Origin: Xanthocytophaga flava
GTDB taxonomy: Bacteria; Bacteroidota; Bacteroidia; Cytophagales; 172606-1
Reading direction: 5' to 3'
Length of the DNA stretch: 64,000 bases
Assembly (NCBI GenBank): GCA_030068525.1
Contig: JASJOS010000025.1
Span: forward strand, 45,404 to 109,403
Shown here: piece after piece, positions 19,056-27,473 of the stretch
Numbering within the stretch: position 1 is the stretch's first letter
How the letters are laid out: every line of letters starts with the position of its first letter
Made by a program: the position numbers and the translations under genes
Notes under the pieces: model-generated
What the model saw: only the letters and a program-made list of their open reading frames with translations
Databases searched by the model: none
What the model was told of the DNA's origin: nothing

Positions 19056-19439
19056 ATGGAATCTGCTTCATCACATGAAATAAACACTGACATGTTGTCA
19101 GCAATGATTAAAGAAAAAAGAGGGGAACGATCATTACGACAGATAGCAACGGAAATCGGAGACGTTAGCATTGCCACCCTGTCAAGGGTTGAGCAGGGCA
19201 AGATCCCCGACCTGGACACATTCGTAAAGCTGTGCCGTTGGCTGGAGGTCTCAGGAGATGTATTCATAAATAATAGCAAAAACAGCAAACAGGAAAACGA
19301 AGAACAGAGTGTCGCTGAAAAAGTGGCCATCCAGTTAAGGGCTGACCGGACATTGAGCAAGAAAACGGTGGATGCTCTGATCCAGATGATCAATCTGGCT
19401 TATGCCGCCAATCAAAACAACGAGCTGATCCATGAGTAA
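19056..19439 (+). CDS. XRE-family helix-turn-helix repressor
   Basis: 127 residues. The HTH lies at about 15-70: MLSAMIKEKRGERSLRQIAT, then the recognition region VSIATLSRVEQGKIPDLDTF. The C-terminal part is helical (QSVAEKVAIQLRADRTLSKK). It is transcribed divergently from the MBL / E2-E1-JAB operon and overlaps the next gene, an ImmA-type peptidase, by eight bases. HTH plus HExxH-peptidase pairs are known controllers of CBASS and related loci (CapH-CapP): the repressor is cut when DNA damage or infection activates the peptidase. By analogy this protein probably represses the operon and itself. Confidence 0.85.
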   Translation: MESASSHEINTDMLSAMIKEKRGERSLRQIATEIGDVSIATLSRVEQGKIPDLDTFVKLCRWLEVSGDVFINNSKNSKQENEEQSVAEKVAIQLRADRTLSKKTVDALIQMINLAYAANQNNELIHE

Positions 19440-19998
19440 AAATTTGCGCCACGGCTTTAAGGCCTATGCTGAGAGAAAATCGCTTGAGCTACGCAAAGCA
19501 TTAAACCTGTTCGCCCATCAATACATGCCGGCACGAAAGCTGGCCACCCATCTAGGTGTCCGGATTGTTTCTCCCCTGTCAATCAAGGGGCTAACCCAAA
19601 ATGCGATTGAGGCCATTACCGATCCGGACAGCGGTTTTTCGGCCGTGACCATCCTTGCCCAGCCAACTCCATTTATCATTTATAATCACAAACATACCCC
19701 TGCCAGACAAGAAAGCGATTTGATGCATGAGCTGGCACACCTGATTGAGGATCACTCACCGGTAAGCTTTACAATGATGGGCAAACTTCCTTGCCGATCG
19801 TTTAATCCCTCTCATGAATCAGAAGCTGAATGGCTGGGAGGTTGCCTTCAAATCTGCAGGGATGGTTTAGTGTGGGCAATCCGGGAAGGATTGTCAGACA
19901 GTGAAATAGCTGAGCATTTTGGTGCCAGTTTGGAAATGGTTCAGTTTAGACGTCGGATGACGGGTGTTGACAGACAAATCCAACGCAATCGCAGGTGA
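19432..19998 (+). CDS. ImmA/IrrE-type metallopeptidase
   Basis: 188 residues. The zinc motif HELAHLIEDH lies near residue 100 and a third ligand is likely in the ESEAEWLGGCL helix near 125-135. The N-terminus (ARKLATHLGVRIVSP) matches the fold that precedes the active site in ImmA/IrrE proteins. It overlaps the HTH gene by eight bases, so the two products are made together. The family cleaves an adjacent repressor in response to DNA damage. This makes it the probable trigger for expression of the divergent ubiquitin-like operon. It lacks the extra C-terminal domain seen in the second ImmA protein at 63038. Confidence 0.85.
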   Translation: MSKNLRHGFKAYAERKSLELRKALNLFAHQYMPARKLATHLGVRIVSPLSIKGLTQNAIEAITDPDSGFSAVTILAQPTPFIIYNHKHTPARQESDLMHELAHLIEDHSPVSFTMMGKLPCRSFNPSHESEAEWLGGCLQICRDGLVWAIREGLSDSEIAEHFGASLEMVQFRRRMTGVDRQIQRNRR

Positions 19999-20176
19999 AT
20001 AATCACAGTTAAGGTATCCAACCAATTACACACCCTGGGAAAATGAAATGTCGCGTTAGCCGAAATGTAAGGCCCCAAAATTCAGATAGGAATCAAATCT
20101 AGAGATATAGGATTTATTCACCGCTTTGCCTCTTCTGGTTATTAGAATTGTTGGCTCTATTAATTTGCAAACAATT

Positions 20177-20902
20177 TCACCCAGATTTATCATCAGATTT
20201 ATTGCTATCCCGATCCACCAGCCGTTTGACACTCATGGGCCGGAACGGCTTTCCCTTCCGGGTCGGATAGCCCAGCTCGTTGAGCCGGCGGGCAATCTGA
20301 CGGAAGGACAAGCCCTGGTTTCGGAGCAGAACCGCCATGGCACCGGCCCGGATGTTATGCCCGTCGAGCCGGGCGTTCGATTTGACGGCGGCAACCCCTT
20401 TCTGTTTGGCCCTCTGATCCAGGTTGGCCGGCGTTCCGAGTTTGAACCCTTTTTCCTTTTTGCTCTGCAGGGCGGCCTTGGTGCGTTCGGAAATCATGCG
20501 TCTTTCCTTCTCGGCAAGGGCGGCAAACAGATGGACGGTGAAGTGATCGGCCTCGGGAAGATCGCACGCCTTGAAATGCACTCTGGATTCGAGCAGCGAG
20601 GAGATGAAGTGCACATTGCGTGAGAGCCGGTCGAGCTTGGCGATCACCAGCAGCGCGTTGTGGGTTTTGGCAAAACCGATCGCTTTTGCCAGCTCGGGCC
20701 GGTTGCTATTATTGCCCGACTCGATGTCGGTATACTCGCCGATGATCCGTCCGTTTTCGCAGAATTTCTCAACCGTCCGTTTCTGGGCATCCAGCCCCAG
20801 CCCACTCTGCCCCTGCCCCTTGGTCGAGACCCGGTAGTAAGCCACGTAGCTCCGGGCCGGGGCGGCAAGCTTGTCGCCGGTGATGTCTTCGTTTAGGTTC
20901 AT
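20177..20902 (-). CDS. serine site-specific recombinase (resolvase/invertase family)
   Basis: 241 residues. The catalytic serine is in YYRVSTKGQGQSGLGLDAQ (about 23-41); further active-site residues lie in LLVIAKLDRLSRN (near 85-97) and the E helix AALAEKERRMISERTKAAL (near 130). A C-terminal HTH is visible: GLSFRQIARRLNELGYPTRK. It is small and lacks the long zinc-ribbon region of large serine integrases, so it is more like a resolvase or a small transposon-associated recombinase. An imperfect 20-bp inverted repeat lies about 100 bp upstream. A related C-terminal fragment is encoded nearby at 21282-21506. Confidence 0.88.
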   Translation of the reverse strand: MNLNEDITGDKLAAPARSYVAYYRVSTKGQGQSGLGLDAQKRTVEKFCENGRIIGEYTDIESGNNSNRPELAKAIGFAKTHNALLVIAKLDRLSRNVHFISSLLESRVHFKACDLPEADHFTVHLFAALAEKERRMISERTKAALQSKKEKGFKLGTPANLDQRAKQKGVAAVKSNARLDGHNIRAGAMAVLLRNQGLSFRQIARRLNELGYPTRKGKPFRPMSVKRLVDRDSNKSDDKSG

Positions 20903-21002
20903 GTTCGCTTGCGGATTGGATTATGGATTTGATTGCCGGGTTGATTCAAGGTTGGATTGCCCGACAGGTTGGATTGAAGGTGCAAGATAGGGAAAAAAGC
21001 GC

Positions 21003-21044
21003 AGTGTCACAACCCATAAACGTCCGTTTGTGGATTGTGACACT
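21003..21044. promoter_or_regulatory. 20-bp inverted repeat upstream of serine recombinase
   Basis: AGTGTCACAACCCATAAACG (21003-21022) and CGTTTGTGGATTGTGACACT (21025-21044) pair with two mismatches, both of G-U type, and a 2-nt centre. It lies 100 bp upstream of the recombinase start. It could be the recombinase crossover or binding site, an operator, or a terminator for a lost gene. Confidence 0.55.
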
Positions 21045-21281
21045 CAGAGAATTGCTCCTTTCTCACACCCTCGGTTCTGTCATCGTGGCAGACTTGCCAC
21101 GGGAAGGCAAGCCTAAAAGACAACTGTGTACTATATATTAAATGACAGAAAAATAGATAGTTACTATACATTATATAGCAATCTCTCAATGTGTCATTTT
21201 TATTATCCATCTGTTTGCAAAATCTGGGAAGGTGCAGGCTACATGCACGACTTTTCACCGGACGATGGATAAGCCCGACAA

Positions 21282-21506
21282 TTGCAGGGTTTGTCAAGGC
21301 AAGTCAAAACAAAGAATTGCAGGAAAACAGCCGCTGAAAACAAAAACAACCAAAGCGCCAAGGCCATGATTCACTCTTTGCATTTGCATGGGCTAAACTG
21401 GACCCATATTGCCAGTCAGCTCAATCAAATCGGTTTTACAACCAGCAGGGGAAACTTTATCCGGGCCGAACAGGTCAAACGCCTCTTTAATAGAGACAGT
21501 AATTAA
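21282..21506 (+). pseudogene. remnant of a second serine recombinase (C-terminal DNA-binding part)
   Basis: The 74-residue product aligns by eye with the end of the recombinase at 20177. HLHGLNWTHIASQLNQIGFT corresponds to LSFRQIARRLNELGYPTRKG, and AEQVKRLFNRDSN to VKRLVDRDSN. No catalytic domain is present upstream in any frame, so this is a truncated relic on the opposite strand. The two copies face each other in a tail-out orientation around the inverted repeat. Confidence 0.6.
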
Positions 21507-21649
21507 CTAAACTAACTAACCTGAAAAAAGGCTATTTTAAAAGCCGCAAGAAAACTTAAATGTATAAAGATTGGCAATGTGATTATGTATCAATATAAAG
21601 AATAAAAAATCCAGTAGAGCCACTACGTTAATACGCAAATATCTCTTAT

Positions 21650-22138
21650 CTACATATCTGCTGCTAATTCATCCCAGTCCTTATTGGGATCAGGGTCAAA
21701 ATCTAGATCTCTAAAAGACTCTCTAAGTCTTAATAGTGCATTGCCTTTTCCTTTTACTCTTTCAGGATCTTGATTTGAAACCCAGTTGATATATGGACCA
21801 ATTACTTTGCTTAAAATAGTCAATATTGATTCTCTGTCACCAGGTGGTATTTCAATTGTTTCACACAATACTTTAAAGGAATACTTGTTATATTATTTGG
21901 GTTGAACCTCTGAGTCTCTATATTGAACCTTTCAAATTTTCTAAGCTTGCCATATCTAAAGCTTGCATGTTCAATCTTTATTATTGGACCTAAAGTATTG
22001 TAAGCCCACTCAGCAAATTTTGGATGAACACAATCTGCTAAAGTCCATTCAATTATCGGATCATCACGTGCAAAATCGTCTAAACCGTCACCTTTAAAAA
22101 AATCGTTTTGAACAACAAAGTTGTATTCAGATATGATG
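21650..22138 (-). pseudogene. fragment of an unknown gene with one frameshift
   Basis: On the minus strand one frame reads NDFFKGDGLDDFARDDPI, then WTLADCVHPKFAEWAYNTL, and NIETQRFNPNNITSIPLK. It continues only after a one-base frameshift near 21870 as LCETIEIPPGDRESIL, then LSKVIGPYINWVSNQDPERV, to a stop at 21650. I do not recognise the family. The upstream end is cut abruptly at about 22140, where homology to an IS transposase begins on the other strand. The AT-rich codon use differs from the GC-richer recombinase next door. Confidence 0.55.
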
Positions 22139-22142
22139 CTTT

Positions 22143-22463
22143 AATGCGGACAGTGGTTTCGATTCCAAGGCAGTCCGCAGTTGTTTTGCCAGACATGGAA
22201 TCGAACTGAATGTACCTGAAAATCAACGCAACAAAGTATTGCAACACACTGGTCAGTATTATTTCGACCAATTAACGTATCAACAGAAATTAATGTATCA
22301 ACAGCGGTTTGTCATTGAGCAGACCTACTGGCTACGTGCGCAGTATCGGCTTGTGCCTGGGCGGACAACTATCGTACTTTGCTGGTCAGATACGATACAT
22401 CCAATGCTTGTTGGACGGGATGGCATTACCTGTTTGCCATTATTCAATGGTGTAAATTCTTAG
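22143..22463 (+). pseudogene. IS transposase C-terminal remnant (DDE, IS4/IS5 supergroup type)
   Basis: The plus frame reads NADSGFDSKAVRSCFARHGI then ELNVPENQRNK, and later YYFDQLTY, QRFVIEQTYWLRAQYRLV, ending at TAG 22461. This is the pattern around the second and third catalytic residues of IS4/IS5-type transposases (ADSGFDS, then RFVIERT). The N-terminal half is missing, and the C-terminal end is missense. An 18-bp duplication (22271-22306) inserts six codons (the repeated TYQQ segment) into the relic. Confidence 0.65.
22271..22306. repeat. 18-bp tandem duplication inside the transposase relic
   Basis: ATTAACGTATCAACAGAA is followed directly by ATTAATGTATCAACAGCG. Related transposases have a single copy of this segment, so the duplication arose in the decayed gene. 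Confidence 0.8.
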
Positions 22464-22492
22464 ATAAACTTTAAATCAGTTCCATATATACT

Positions 22493-22527
22493 TTTGCTTT
22501 TTTCGTTGAAAATAGAAAATATCTTTG
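22493..22527 (+). promoter_or_regulatory. promoter of agmatine deiminase
   Basis: TTTG at 22493-22496 and TATCTTTG at 22520-22527 match the Bacteroidota -33 and -7 elements with 23 bp between. The -7 covers the ATG at 22525, which therefore cannot be the start; ATG 22588 is about 54 bp past the predicted start of transcription. Confidence 0.55.
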
Positions 22528-22587
22528 CAGAAAATTGATATCATTTTATCGAGTAACAATCCAGATTTTGATTTGTCCGTATTCTCC

Positions 22588-23622
22588 ATGACTCCATCCC
22601 AATTAAAATATTATTTTCCGGCCGAGTGGGCTCCGCACACTGCTACATGGCTAAGCTGGCCACACAAAGAAGCGTCTTGGCCTGGGAAAGTCCAGTCCAT
22701 TTACCCTATTTACGCTCAATTTGTCAAGGCACTTACCGAAGGTGAACAAGTTTGCATCAATGTAAACACACCATTGATGCAGGAAGATGCAGAACGCTGG
22801 CTTTCAGAAATCGGAACGGATTTGAGCAAAGTATCTTTTTACCAACATCCTACCAACGATGCCTGGTGCCGCGACCACGGTCCGGCGTTTCTGGTAAGTC
22901 CCGATGCTCCCTGGAAAAAGGTAGTCGTAAAATGGAAATACAACGCGTGGGGTGAAAAATATCCGCCTCACGATTTGGACAATCAGATTCCTTTCCGGAT
23001 AGCAGAAGTGCGCAAACTACCCGTATTCCAGCCCGGGATTGTGATGGAAGGTGGCTCAGTTGAATTCAATGGCAAGGGTACTGTGCTCACAACTACTGCT
23101 TGCCTGCTTAATCCGAATCGAAATCCGCAGTACAATCAGGCTCAAATTGAGCAGTTTCTCTGTGATTATTACGGTGTGTCTAATGTACTTTGGCTTGGTG
23201 ACGGCATTGTTGGCGACGATACTGACGGACATATTGATGACATTACGCGGTTTGTAAATGAAGATACAGTGGTGACTGCGGTAGAAGAAAATCGCAATGA
23301 TGAAAATTATGAGCCTCTACAAGAAAACTTAAAACTACTAAACCAGATGAGGCTTGAAAATGGAAAGCAACTCAATGTCATTGAGTTACCTATGCCATCA
23401 GCCGTCATTTATGAGGATCAGCGACTACCAGCTTCCTATGCTAATTTCTACATTGGCAATGTAGCGGTAGTTGTTCCAACCTATCGCGATAAAAATGACG
23501 AGAAAGCGTTGAAAATTCTCCAAAGTTGTTTTCCAGATCGCAAAGTCATAGGCTTGGACTCAACGGACATTATCTGGGGATTAGGTAGTTTTCATTGTCT
23601 AAGTCAACAAGAGCCTGCTTAA
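22588..23622 (+). CDS. aguA: agmatine deiminase
   Basis: 344 residues from ATG 22588 (MTPSQLKYYFPAEWAPHTATW), the start supported by the promoter upstream and by the typical N-terminus. It hydrolyses agmatine to N-carbamoylputrescine and ammonia on the way to putrescine. Conserved guanidine-deiminase motifs are seen: NDAWCRDHGP, EGGSVEFNGKGT, DDTDGHIDDITRF, and the C-terminal catalytic Cys in LGSFHCLSQQ. Length matches the family (about 345-370). No partner such as N-carbamoylputrescine amidase lies next to it. It follows transposon debris, but its own sequence looks intact. Confidence 0.93.
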   Translation: MTPSQLKYYFPAEWAPHTATWLSWPHKEASWPGKVQSIYPIYAQFVKALTEGEQVCINVNTPLMQEDAERWLSEIGTDLSKVSFYQHPTNDAWCRDHGPAFLVSPDAPWKKVVVKWKYNAWGEKYPPHDLDNQIPFRIAEVRKLPVFQPGIVMEGGSVEFNGKGTVLTTTACLLNPNRNPQYNQAQIEQFLCDYYGVSNVLWLGDGIVGDDTDGHIDDITRFVNEDTVVTAVEENRNDENYEPLQENLKLLNQMRLENGKQLNVIELPMPSAVIYEDQRLPASYANFYIGNVAVVVPTYRDKNDEKALKILQSCFPDRKVIGLDSTDIIWGLGSFHCLSQQEPA

Positions 23623-23904
23623 GTAGTTTAGTGGGCATTTTTCAATTTCAGCAGAATGCAATACAATTTCCCCTTGAAATAGGCAATTGTTTCAATGCGG
23701 GCTATAGGCTGATTATTACCAGAAGTATCCGCACATTTTATTGAAACGCGAATAGACCAAGGACTTAGTAAGATATTTTCTACCACAGCTTAAAGGGATA
23801 TATCTATCTGATAAGCAAATGCATCAAGGTTTTGCAAGTTTCAAGAAAGCAAGCTAACTTTAAGTTATCTGTTAATTCTTTTCTTCTTAAATCAAAACAG
23901 CACT
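23623..23904. promoter_or_regulatory. leader region with a candidate promoter for the small basic protein
   Basis: TTTG (23831-23834) and TAACTTTA (23855-23862) lie 20 bp apart and fit a Bacteroidota promoter with one or two mismatches, about 42 bp before the ATG at 23905. The rest of the gap shows nothing else. Confidence 0.35.
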
Positions 23905-24051
23905 ATGAAAGAAGTTCAAGCAATTAAGCCTGGCCCAAAGCCAAAGAAAGACGACGGAACGTATGACGAGCGCAGACGTGTCACACCTGAAAAAAAAGAC
24001 AAATATCCTCCACTCAAACCACATGACCATAAGAAAGGTGATAGCAAGTGA
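23905..24051 (+). CDS. tiny basic conserved protein, copy 1 (48 aa)
   Basis: The product is MKEVQAIKPGPKPKKDDGTY, then DERRRVTPEKKDKYPPLKPH and DHKKGDSK. I do not know a family. It is real because a second gene at 57407-57547 encodes the same core: IKPGPKPKKDDG, RRRVTPEKKDKYPPLKPH. The spacing is identical and synonymous codons differ. It is very basic and proline-rich, with no membrane segment, so it might bind nucleic acid. It has a candidate promoter and an intrinsic terminator of its own, so it is a single-gene unit here. Confidence 0.75.
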   Translation: MKEVQAIKPGPKPKKDDGTYDERRRVTPEKKDKYPPLKPHDHKKGDSK

Positions 24052-24085
24052 GGATGAGGGTAAATAAGACACCCTCAATAAAACA

Positions 24086-24112
24086 AAAGCCCCTATAGGG
24101 CTTTCAATCTTT
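24086..24112 (+). terminator. intrinsic terminator
   Basis: AAAGCCC (24086-24092) pairs with GGGCTTT (24098-24104), followed by CAATCTTTT. It ends the transcript of the 48-residue protein. Confidence 0.7.
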
Positions 24113-24358
24113 TGTTAATAAAGCATCCAGCCGCCTCTCGAAAGAACTGAATTCATCCAGCTAGTTCCAAGCTAAGAACCTTTCCACTAGACTTAAGCAT
24201 TATTGTAAGTTAAATCAGCACCAAGATATTGTTGCCAAAAGTCAAAATGCAACCGATAGCAAACAAGATGAGTTTTCAGACTGATTCAATTCCTTTTATC
24301 CGTAAGTGAATACTTGATTCAAAGCGTTTATTGTGACTGGTTTGTTGTTCGATTGGTT

Positions 24359-25303
24359 TCAGAACAAAAGCGCATGAGCCTTCAGACCATCTGCAGGATT
24401 CCATTCCAATGCAGGAGCGGGAATGTGTATATTATTCAGCAAAAAGAACAGACTTCTAAGCAAACGGTTTTTCGTACGGATTTTGGTAAAATCCACATCC
24501 AAAGAAAGATACCATTGTCTATAGGGACGGTAGCCTGACAGGCGACTTTGGTTTTTGTCAGCAGCAACCATATTGTAGGCTCCATATCCAAGGCTAATGC
24601 ATAACCAGTCTGGAAAGCCACTGTTATTTTTCAAAAAGGGCTTGATTTCAAAGGCAAGCCAATAGGTTTGTCCATTATAGTCTTTCAGTGTTTGCTGAAG
24701 CAGATTTTTTCCAAGCAATTTTGGACGCATTCTGGCAAGTGCAGTAGGGTGAAAGGAAAATTTAGGATAGATCCGTTCCCGATCCCAAAATAAAAGTTGC
24801 CCGATAAGTAAACCGGAACCAACTGTATTAGCAGTTAGGTCTCCCCAGGAAGCACCGTAGGCAGAAGAAAAACCATCCAGAATTTCTATCGGCGTCTGAA
24901 ATACCATTCCCATCAATCCTCCCCACCAGATGGACTTTCGCCGGGGAAGGCCTGACCATTCAAAGGCCTGTACCCCTAGTCTGCTAATGTGATAAGCGGT
25001 ATAGAAATGGCCTACCTTATCAATCTGCTGCCATTCTCGATTATCGTTGAAAAAATGAAACGAACTTCGGGGTGCGTCTGCATACCAAAGCGAATTTAAA
25101 CCCATTAAAGTAGCCCCGTAGGCGCTGCCCACCCCTATTACCAGGGTTTGCAAACGTTTTGTGTTGAGCTGCGGGGTAAATAAGCTGGAGTCAGAAAGTG
25201 GGCCAGTCTGGCATTGGGAAAACGAGTGAATGCGACCAAAAGCTAAAGAAAGCAATACTGCTTTTGATATCGATTTCTTCAGTACCGATAAGAGTGTTTG
25301 CAT
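24359..25303 (-). CDS. DUF2279 (YfiM-like) outer-membrane or periplasmic protein
   Basis: 314 residues with an N-terminal hydrophobic leader (SISKAVLLSLAFGRIHSFSQ). The family-like core at about 60-175 includes GATLMGLNSLWYADAPRSSF, DKVGHFYTAYHISRLG and WGDLTANTVGSG. The GH-F-Y-TAYH motif with the downstream DG-S--YGASWGD pattern is typical of DUF2279, a family found widely in Bacteroidota. Its biochemical role is unknown. It stands alone, converging on the 48-residue gene. Confidence 0.75.
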   Translation of the reverse strand: MQTLLSVLKKSISKAVLLSLAFGRIHSFSQCQTGPLSDSSLFTPQLNTKRLQTLVIGVGSAYGATLMGLNSLWYADAPRSSFHFFNDNREWQQIDKVGHFYTAYHISRLGVQAFEWSGLPRRKSIWWGGLMGMVFQTPIEILDGFSSAYGASWGDLTANTVGSGLLIGQLLFWDRERIYPKFSFHPTALARMRPKLLGKNLLQQTLKDYNGQTYWLAFEIKPFLKNNSGFPDWLCISLGYGAYNMVAADKNQSRLSGYRPYRQWYLSLDVDFTKIRTKNRLLRSLFFLLNNIHIPAPALEWNPADGLKAHALLF

Positions 25304-25654
25304 AGGTATAATCTAAAAATAAAACGCGTTCGACATAGCCCCGATAGGATAAATCAAAACCCATGCATCTGTTGGAAAAAACGCCTTGCTCAACAGGCGA
25401 TTTAGTCTTGTAACCAGCAATCAAGTATGCTCTTTGAAATTTCAAGCCTCTGTGCTTGAAAAACAACTGATCAGCTGAGCAATTTCTTCACTTGCCTCAT
25501 TGAGCGGAACTTTTTTATCAGGCCAGGTTTTTGTTGGCACTTTATATCAATGTCTCACCTTGGGTTCAGTGTGTCACTTTGGTAAGGTCTTTTGGGCGAG
25601 CGCTAATTCACCCGTTCACTACCGCACATTCACTACCATTCGTTGGATTGTCAT

Positions 25655-25684
25655 ACTTCTACTTATATTACTTCTACTTATATT
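25655..25684. repeat. 15-bp perfect tandem duplication just before a start codon
   Basis: ACTTCTACTTATATT twice without spacer, ending five bases before the ATG at 25690, so it has reshaped the 5' leader of that gene. Confidence 0.95.
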
Positions 25685-25689
25685 TTGCC

Positions 25690-26379
25690 ATGAAAGAAAA
25701 TAAGTTTACTCATCTGTTTCACAGTCTTCCAGCTCTTCCCCGTTTTTTTATTTCGCTGGCAATAGCGCTAATTTCTTTTTTCTTAACAACGGGTAAAACC
25801 CTGCCCGTTCAGTTCACCTCGGTATGGATCGGATTCTCACTTTCAAGCCTGTTGCTTTTTGGCATTACCATGTTTACTGCACATCCCCAGGAAATTACTC
25901 ACATAGTCAGAAAACAGGATTTTAACAGGTTACTTATTTTTCTGATCATCCTGGTATCGTCTTTTGTCAGCTTATTTGCCATCGTTGCGTTGATGCGCCA
26001 TTTGCCGGTGGCCGGTGAGCAAGGTTATTATTTTCACATTGCACTTTCTTGCGGATCAGTTATCTGTTCCTGGCTGTTGATTCACACCGTTTTCTGCTTC
26101 CGTTATGCCCATCTTTTTTATACCTGTGAAAAAGAGGAACAATCTGTCAAAAAGAAACACCGGGGAGGCCTACTGTTTCCAAACGATAAAACTCCTGATT
26201 ATCTTGACTTTGCCTATTTTTCTTTTGTGATCGGGATGACATTTCAGGTTTCGGATGTGCAGGTTTATTCAACTACCATCCGCCGGTTAGCCTTATTGCA
26301 TGGTCTTCTTTCTTTTCTGTTCAACACCGTTATCTTAGCTTTGAGCATCAACATCATTGCCGGTTTGGTTCAAAAGTGA
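25690..26379 (+). CDS. DUF1345 integral membrane protein
   Basis: 229 residues from ATG 25690 (MKENKFTHLFHSL), chosen over the upstream 25531 ATG because the family-like part begins here and the upstream codons include the recent 15-bp duplication. There are five or six membrane segments. DUF1345 features include LLIHTVFCFRYAHLFY, then LLFPNDKTPDYLDFAYFSFVIGMTFQVSDV. The function is unknown. It follows an intergenic gap and is convergent with the 190-residue gene on the opposite strand. Confidence 0.85.
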   Translation: MKENKFTHLFHSLPALPRFFISLAIALISFFLTTGKTLPVQFTSVWIGFSLSSLLLFGITMFTAHPQEITHIVRKQDFNRLLIFLIILVSSFVSLFAIVALMRHLPVAGEQGYYFHIALSCGSVICSWLLIHTVFCFRYAHLFYTCEKEEQSVKKKHRGGLLFPNDKTPDYLDFAYFSFVIGMTFQVSDVQVYSTTIRRLALLHGLLSFLFNTVILALSINIIAGLVQK

Positions 26380-26533
26380 CGGTACTGAATATAGAAGCAT
26401 CGCAATACATTCCCAGCCATTTATTTTTAACACCACTATTTAATTCAACTTATAAGTGCTTTGATTTATATTTTTTTCAATTTATTTGGCATTGTCAGTT
26501 GGCAGTCATGATCCTATCGTTAATCCTTTCTAT

Positions 26534-26567
26534 CTATTATGGATGGGTTACTATTATGGATGGGTTA
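26534..26567. repeat. 17-bp perfect tandem duplication covering a stop codon
   Basis: CTATTATGGATGGGTTA twice. On the minus strand it copies the last three codons and TAA stop of the membrane protein ending at 26554. Confidence 0.95.
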
Positions 26568-27126
26568 CCGAATCCTTTTTAAGCAATCGCCACATGCCCC
26601 ACCAGGCACAGGGAGCCAGAACAAGCACACTCGCCATTCCAGGAAAATAACCATACGGTTCGTCAGTCAGGAAAGGAAGGAAAAAATGCGCAAGTTCGGT
26701 AATACCCATTGATGTAAAAAGAGTCCACAGAGAATAGTATCCGAACTCATGTTTTCTTTTCATCAGAAAAGGAACTGCCAGCCAAAGGCCAATAGGGATT
26801 ATCAAAAGCCCAATCACAAGTCCGACACTTAACTGGGGCACTTGTCCTCCGGTAATTTTGCTGGAAACAACTTCAAAGAACCGCATGCGGTTTTCCTCTA
26901 CTTTGTGTAGAAGCAAAAACACAAAGACTGTCAGCCAATAGGGTGCTTTGAGAGATTTCCAACTCGCCTTGTAGGGCACCACTAACCAGAAAATCAAACC
27001 TGTTCCGTAACCGATTAAAAAAAGTATGGCGTATAATCCACCCAGGTAATAATAACCGACTACAGGAACCAGAAGCGAGAAAAACAGGCCTGCAAATATG
27101 GTCAGAACATCTTTTCTAAAAGCCAT
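26554..27126 (-). CDS. membrane protein, HXXEE-like
   Basis: 190 residues with about five membrane segments. The segment LLHKVEENRMRFFEV has the H-x-x-E-E arrangement of the HXXEE family, and later TELAHFFLPFLTDEPYGYFPGM fits the histidine-bearing helix of that group. The function is unknown. Assignment is by motif only. It ends inside a 17-bp duplication. Confidence 0.6.
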   Translation of the reverse strand: MAFRKDVLTIFAGLFFSLLVPVVGYYYLGGLYAILFLIGYGTGLIFWLVVPYKASWKSLKAPYWLTVFVFLLLHKVEENRMRFFEVVSSKITGGQVPQLSVGLVIGLLIIPIGLWLAVPFLMKRKHEFGYYSLWTLFTSMGITELAHFFLPFLTDEPYGYFPGMASVLVLAPCAWWGMWRLLKKDSVTHP

Positions 27127-27329
27127 ACTAATTTATGATATGTGGATGGTTTAAAAGCGTAATTTTTCGGCTGAACACCAGCCGTAAGCACACAATTTAT
27201 TATGTGCGTTTTATTCATTTGGTTGATCATCCTGATTATCATTTGAAATGGTCAGTCGAAATGGTTAGTCGTAACAGTTACCAGAAACAGCTAACAAAAG
27301 AGGATTGAAGTGCCTGGACCTCTGCTTAA
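27127..27329. repeat. intergenic with 13-bp imperfect duplication
   Basis: GAAATGGTCAGTC/GAAATGGTTAGTC at 27245-27270. Nothing else recognised. Confidence 0.6.
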
Positions 27330-27473
27330 CTTAATCACCTATCATCTTAATCACCTATCATCTTAATCACCTATCATCTTAATCACCTATCATCTTAATC
27401 ACCTATCATCTTAATCACCTATCATCTTAATCACCTATCATCTTAATCACCTATCATCTTAGCCATCTATCAT
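27330..27473. repeat. 16-bp tandem array, eight exact copies plus a diverged ninth that is the gene end
   Basis: CTTAATCACCTATCAT repeats eight times exactly (27330-27457). The ninth unit, CTTAGCCATCTATCAT (27458-27473), is the sequence that codes the C-terminus YDRWLR of the response regulator. The array therefore appears to have grown from the end of that gene. Confidence 0.95.

Noticed and set aside
25191..25466. Minus-strand frame before the DUF2279 gene
   Set aside because: Overlaps the true start of the DUF2279 gene and has no family match or leader.
27330..27473. Eight 16-bp repeats considered as a CRISPR-like array or iteron origin
   Set aside because: Units touch with no spacers, and no Cas or replication gene is near. 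The ninth unit is the end of the response regulator gene, so a local tandem expansion explains it.
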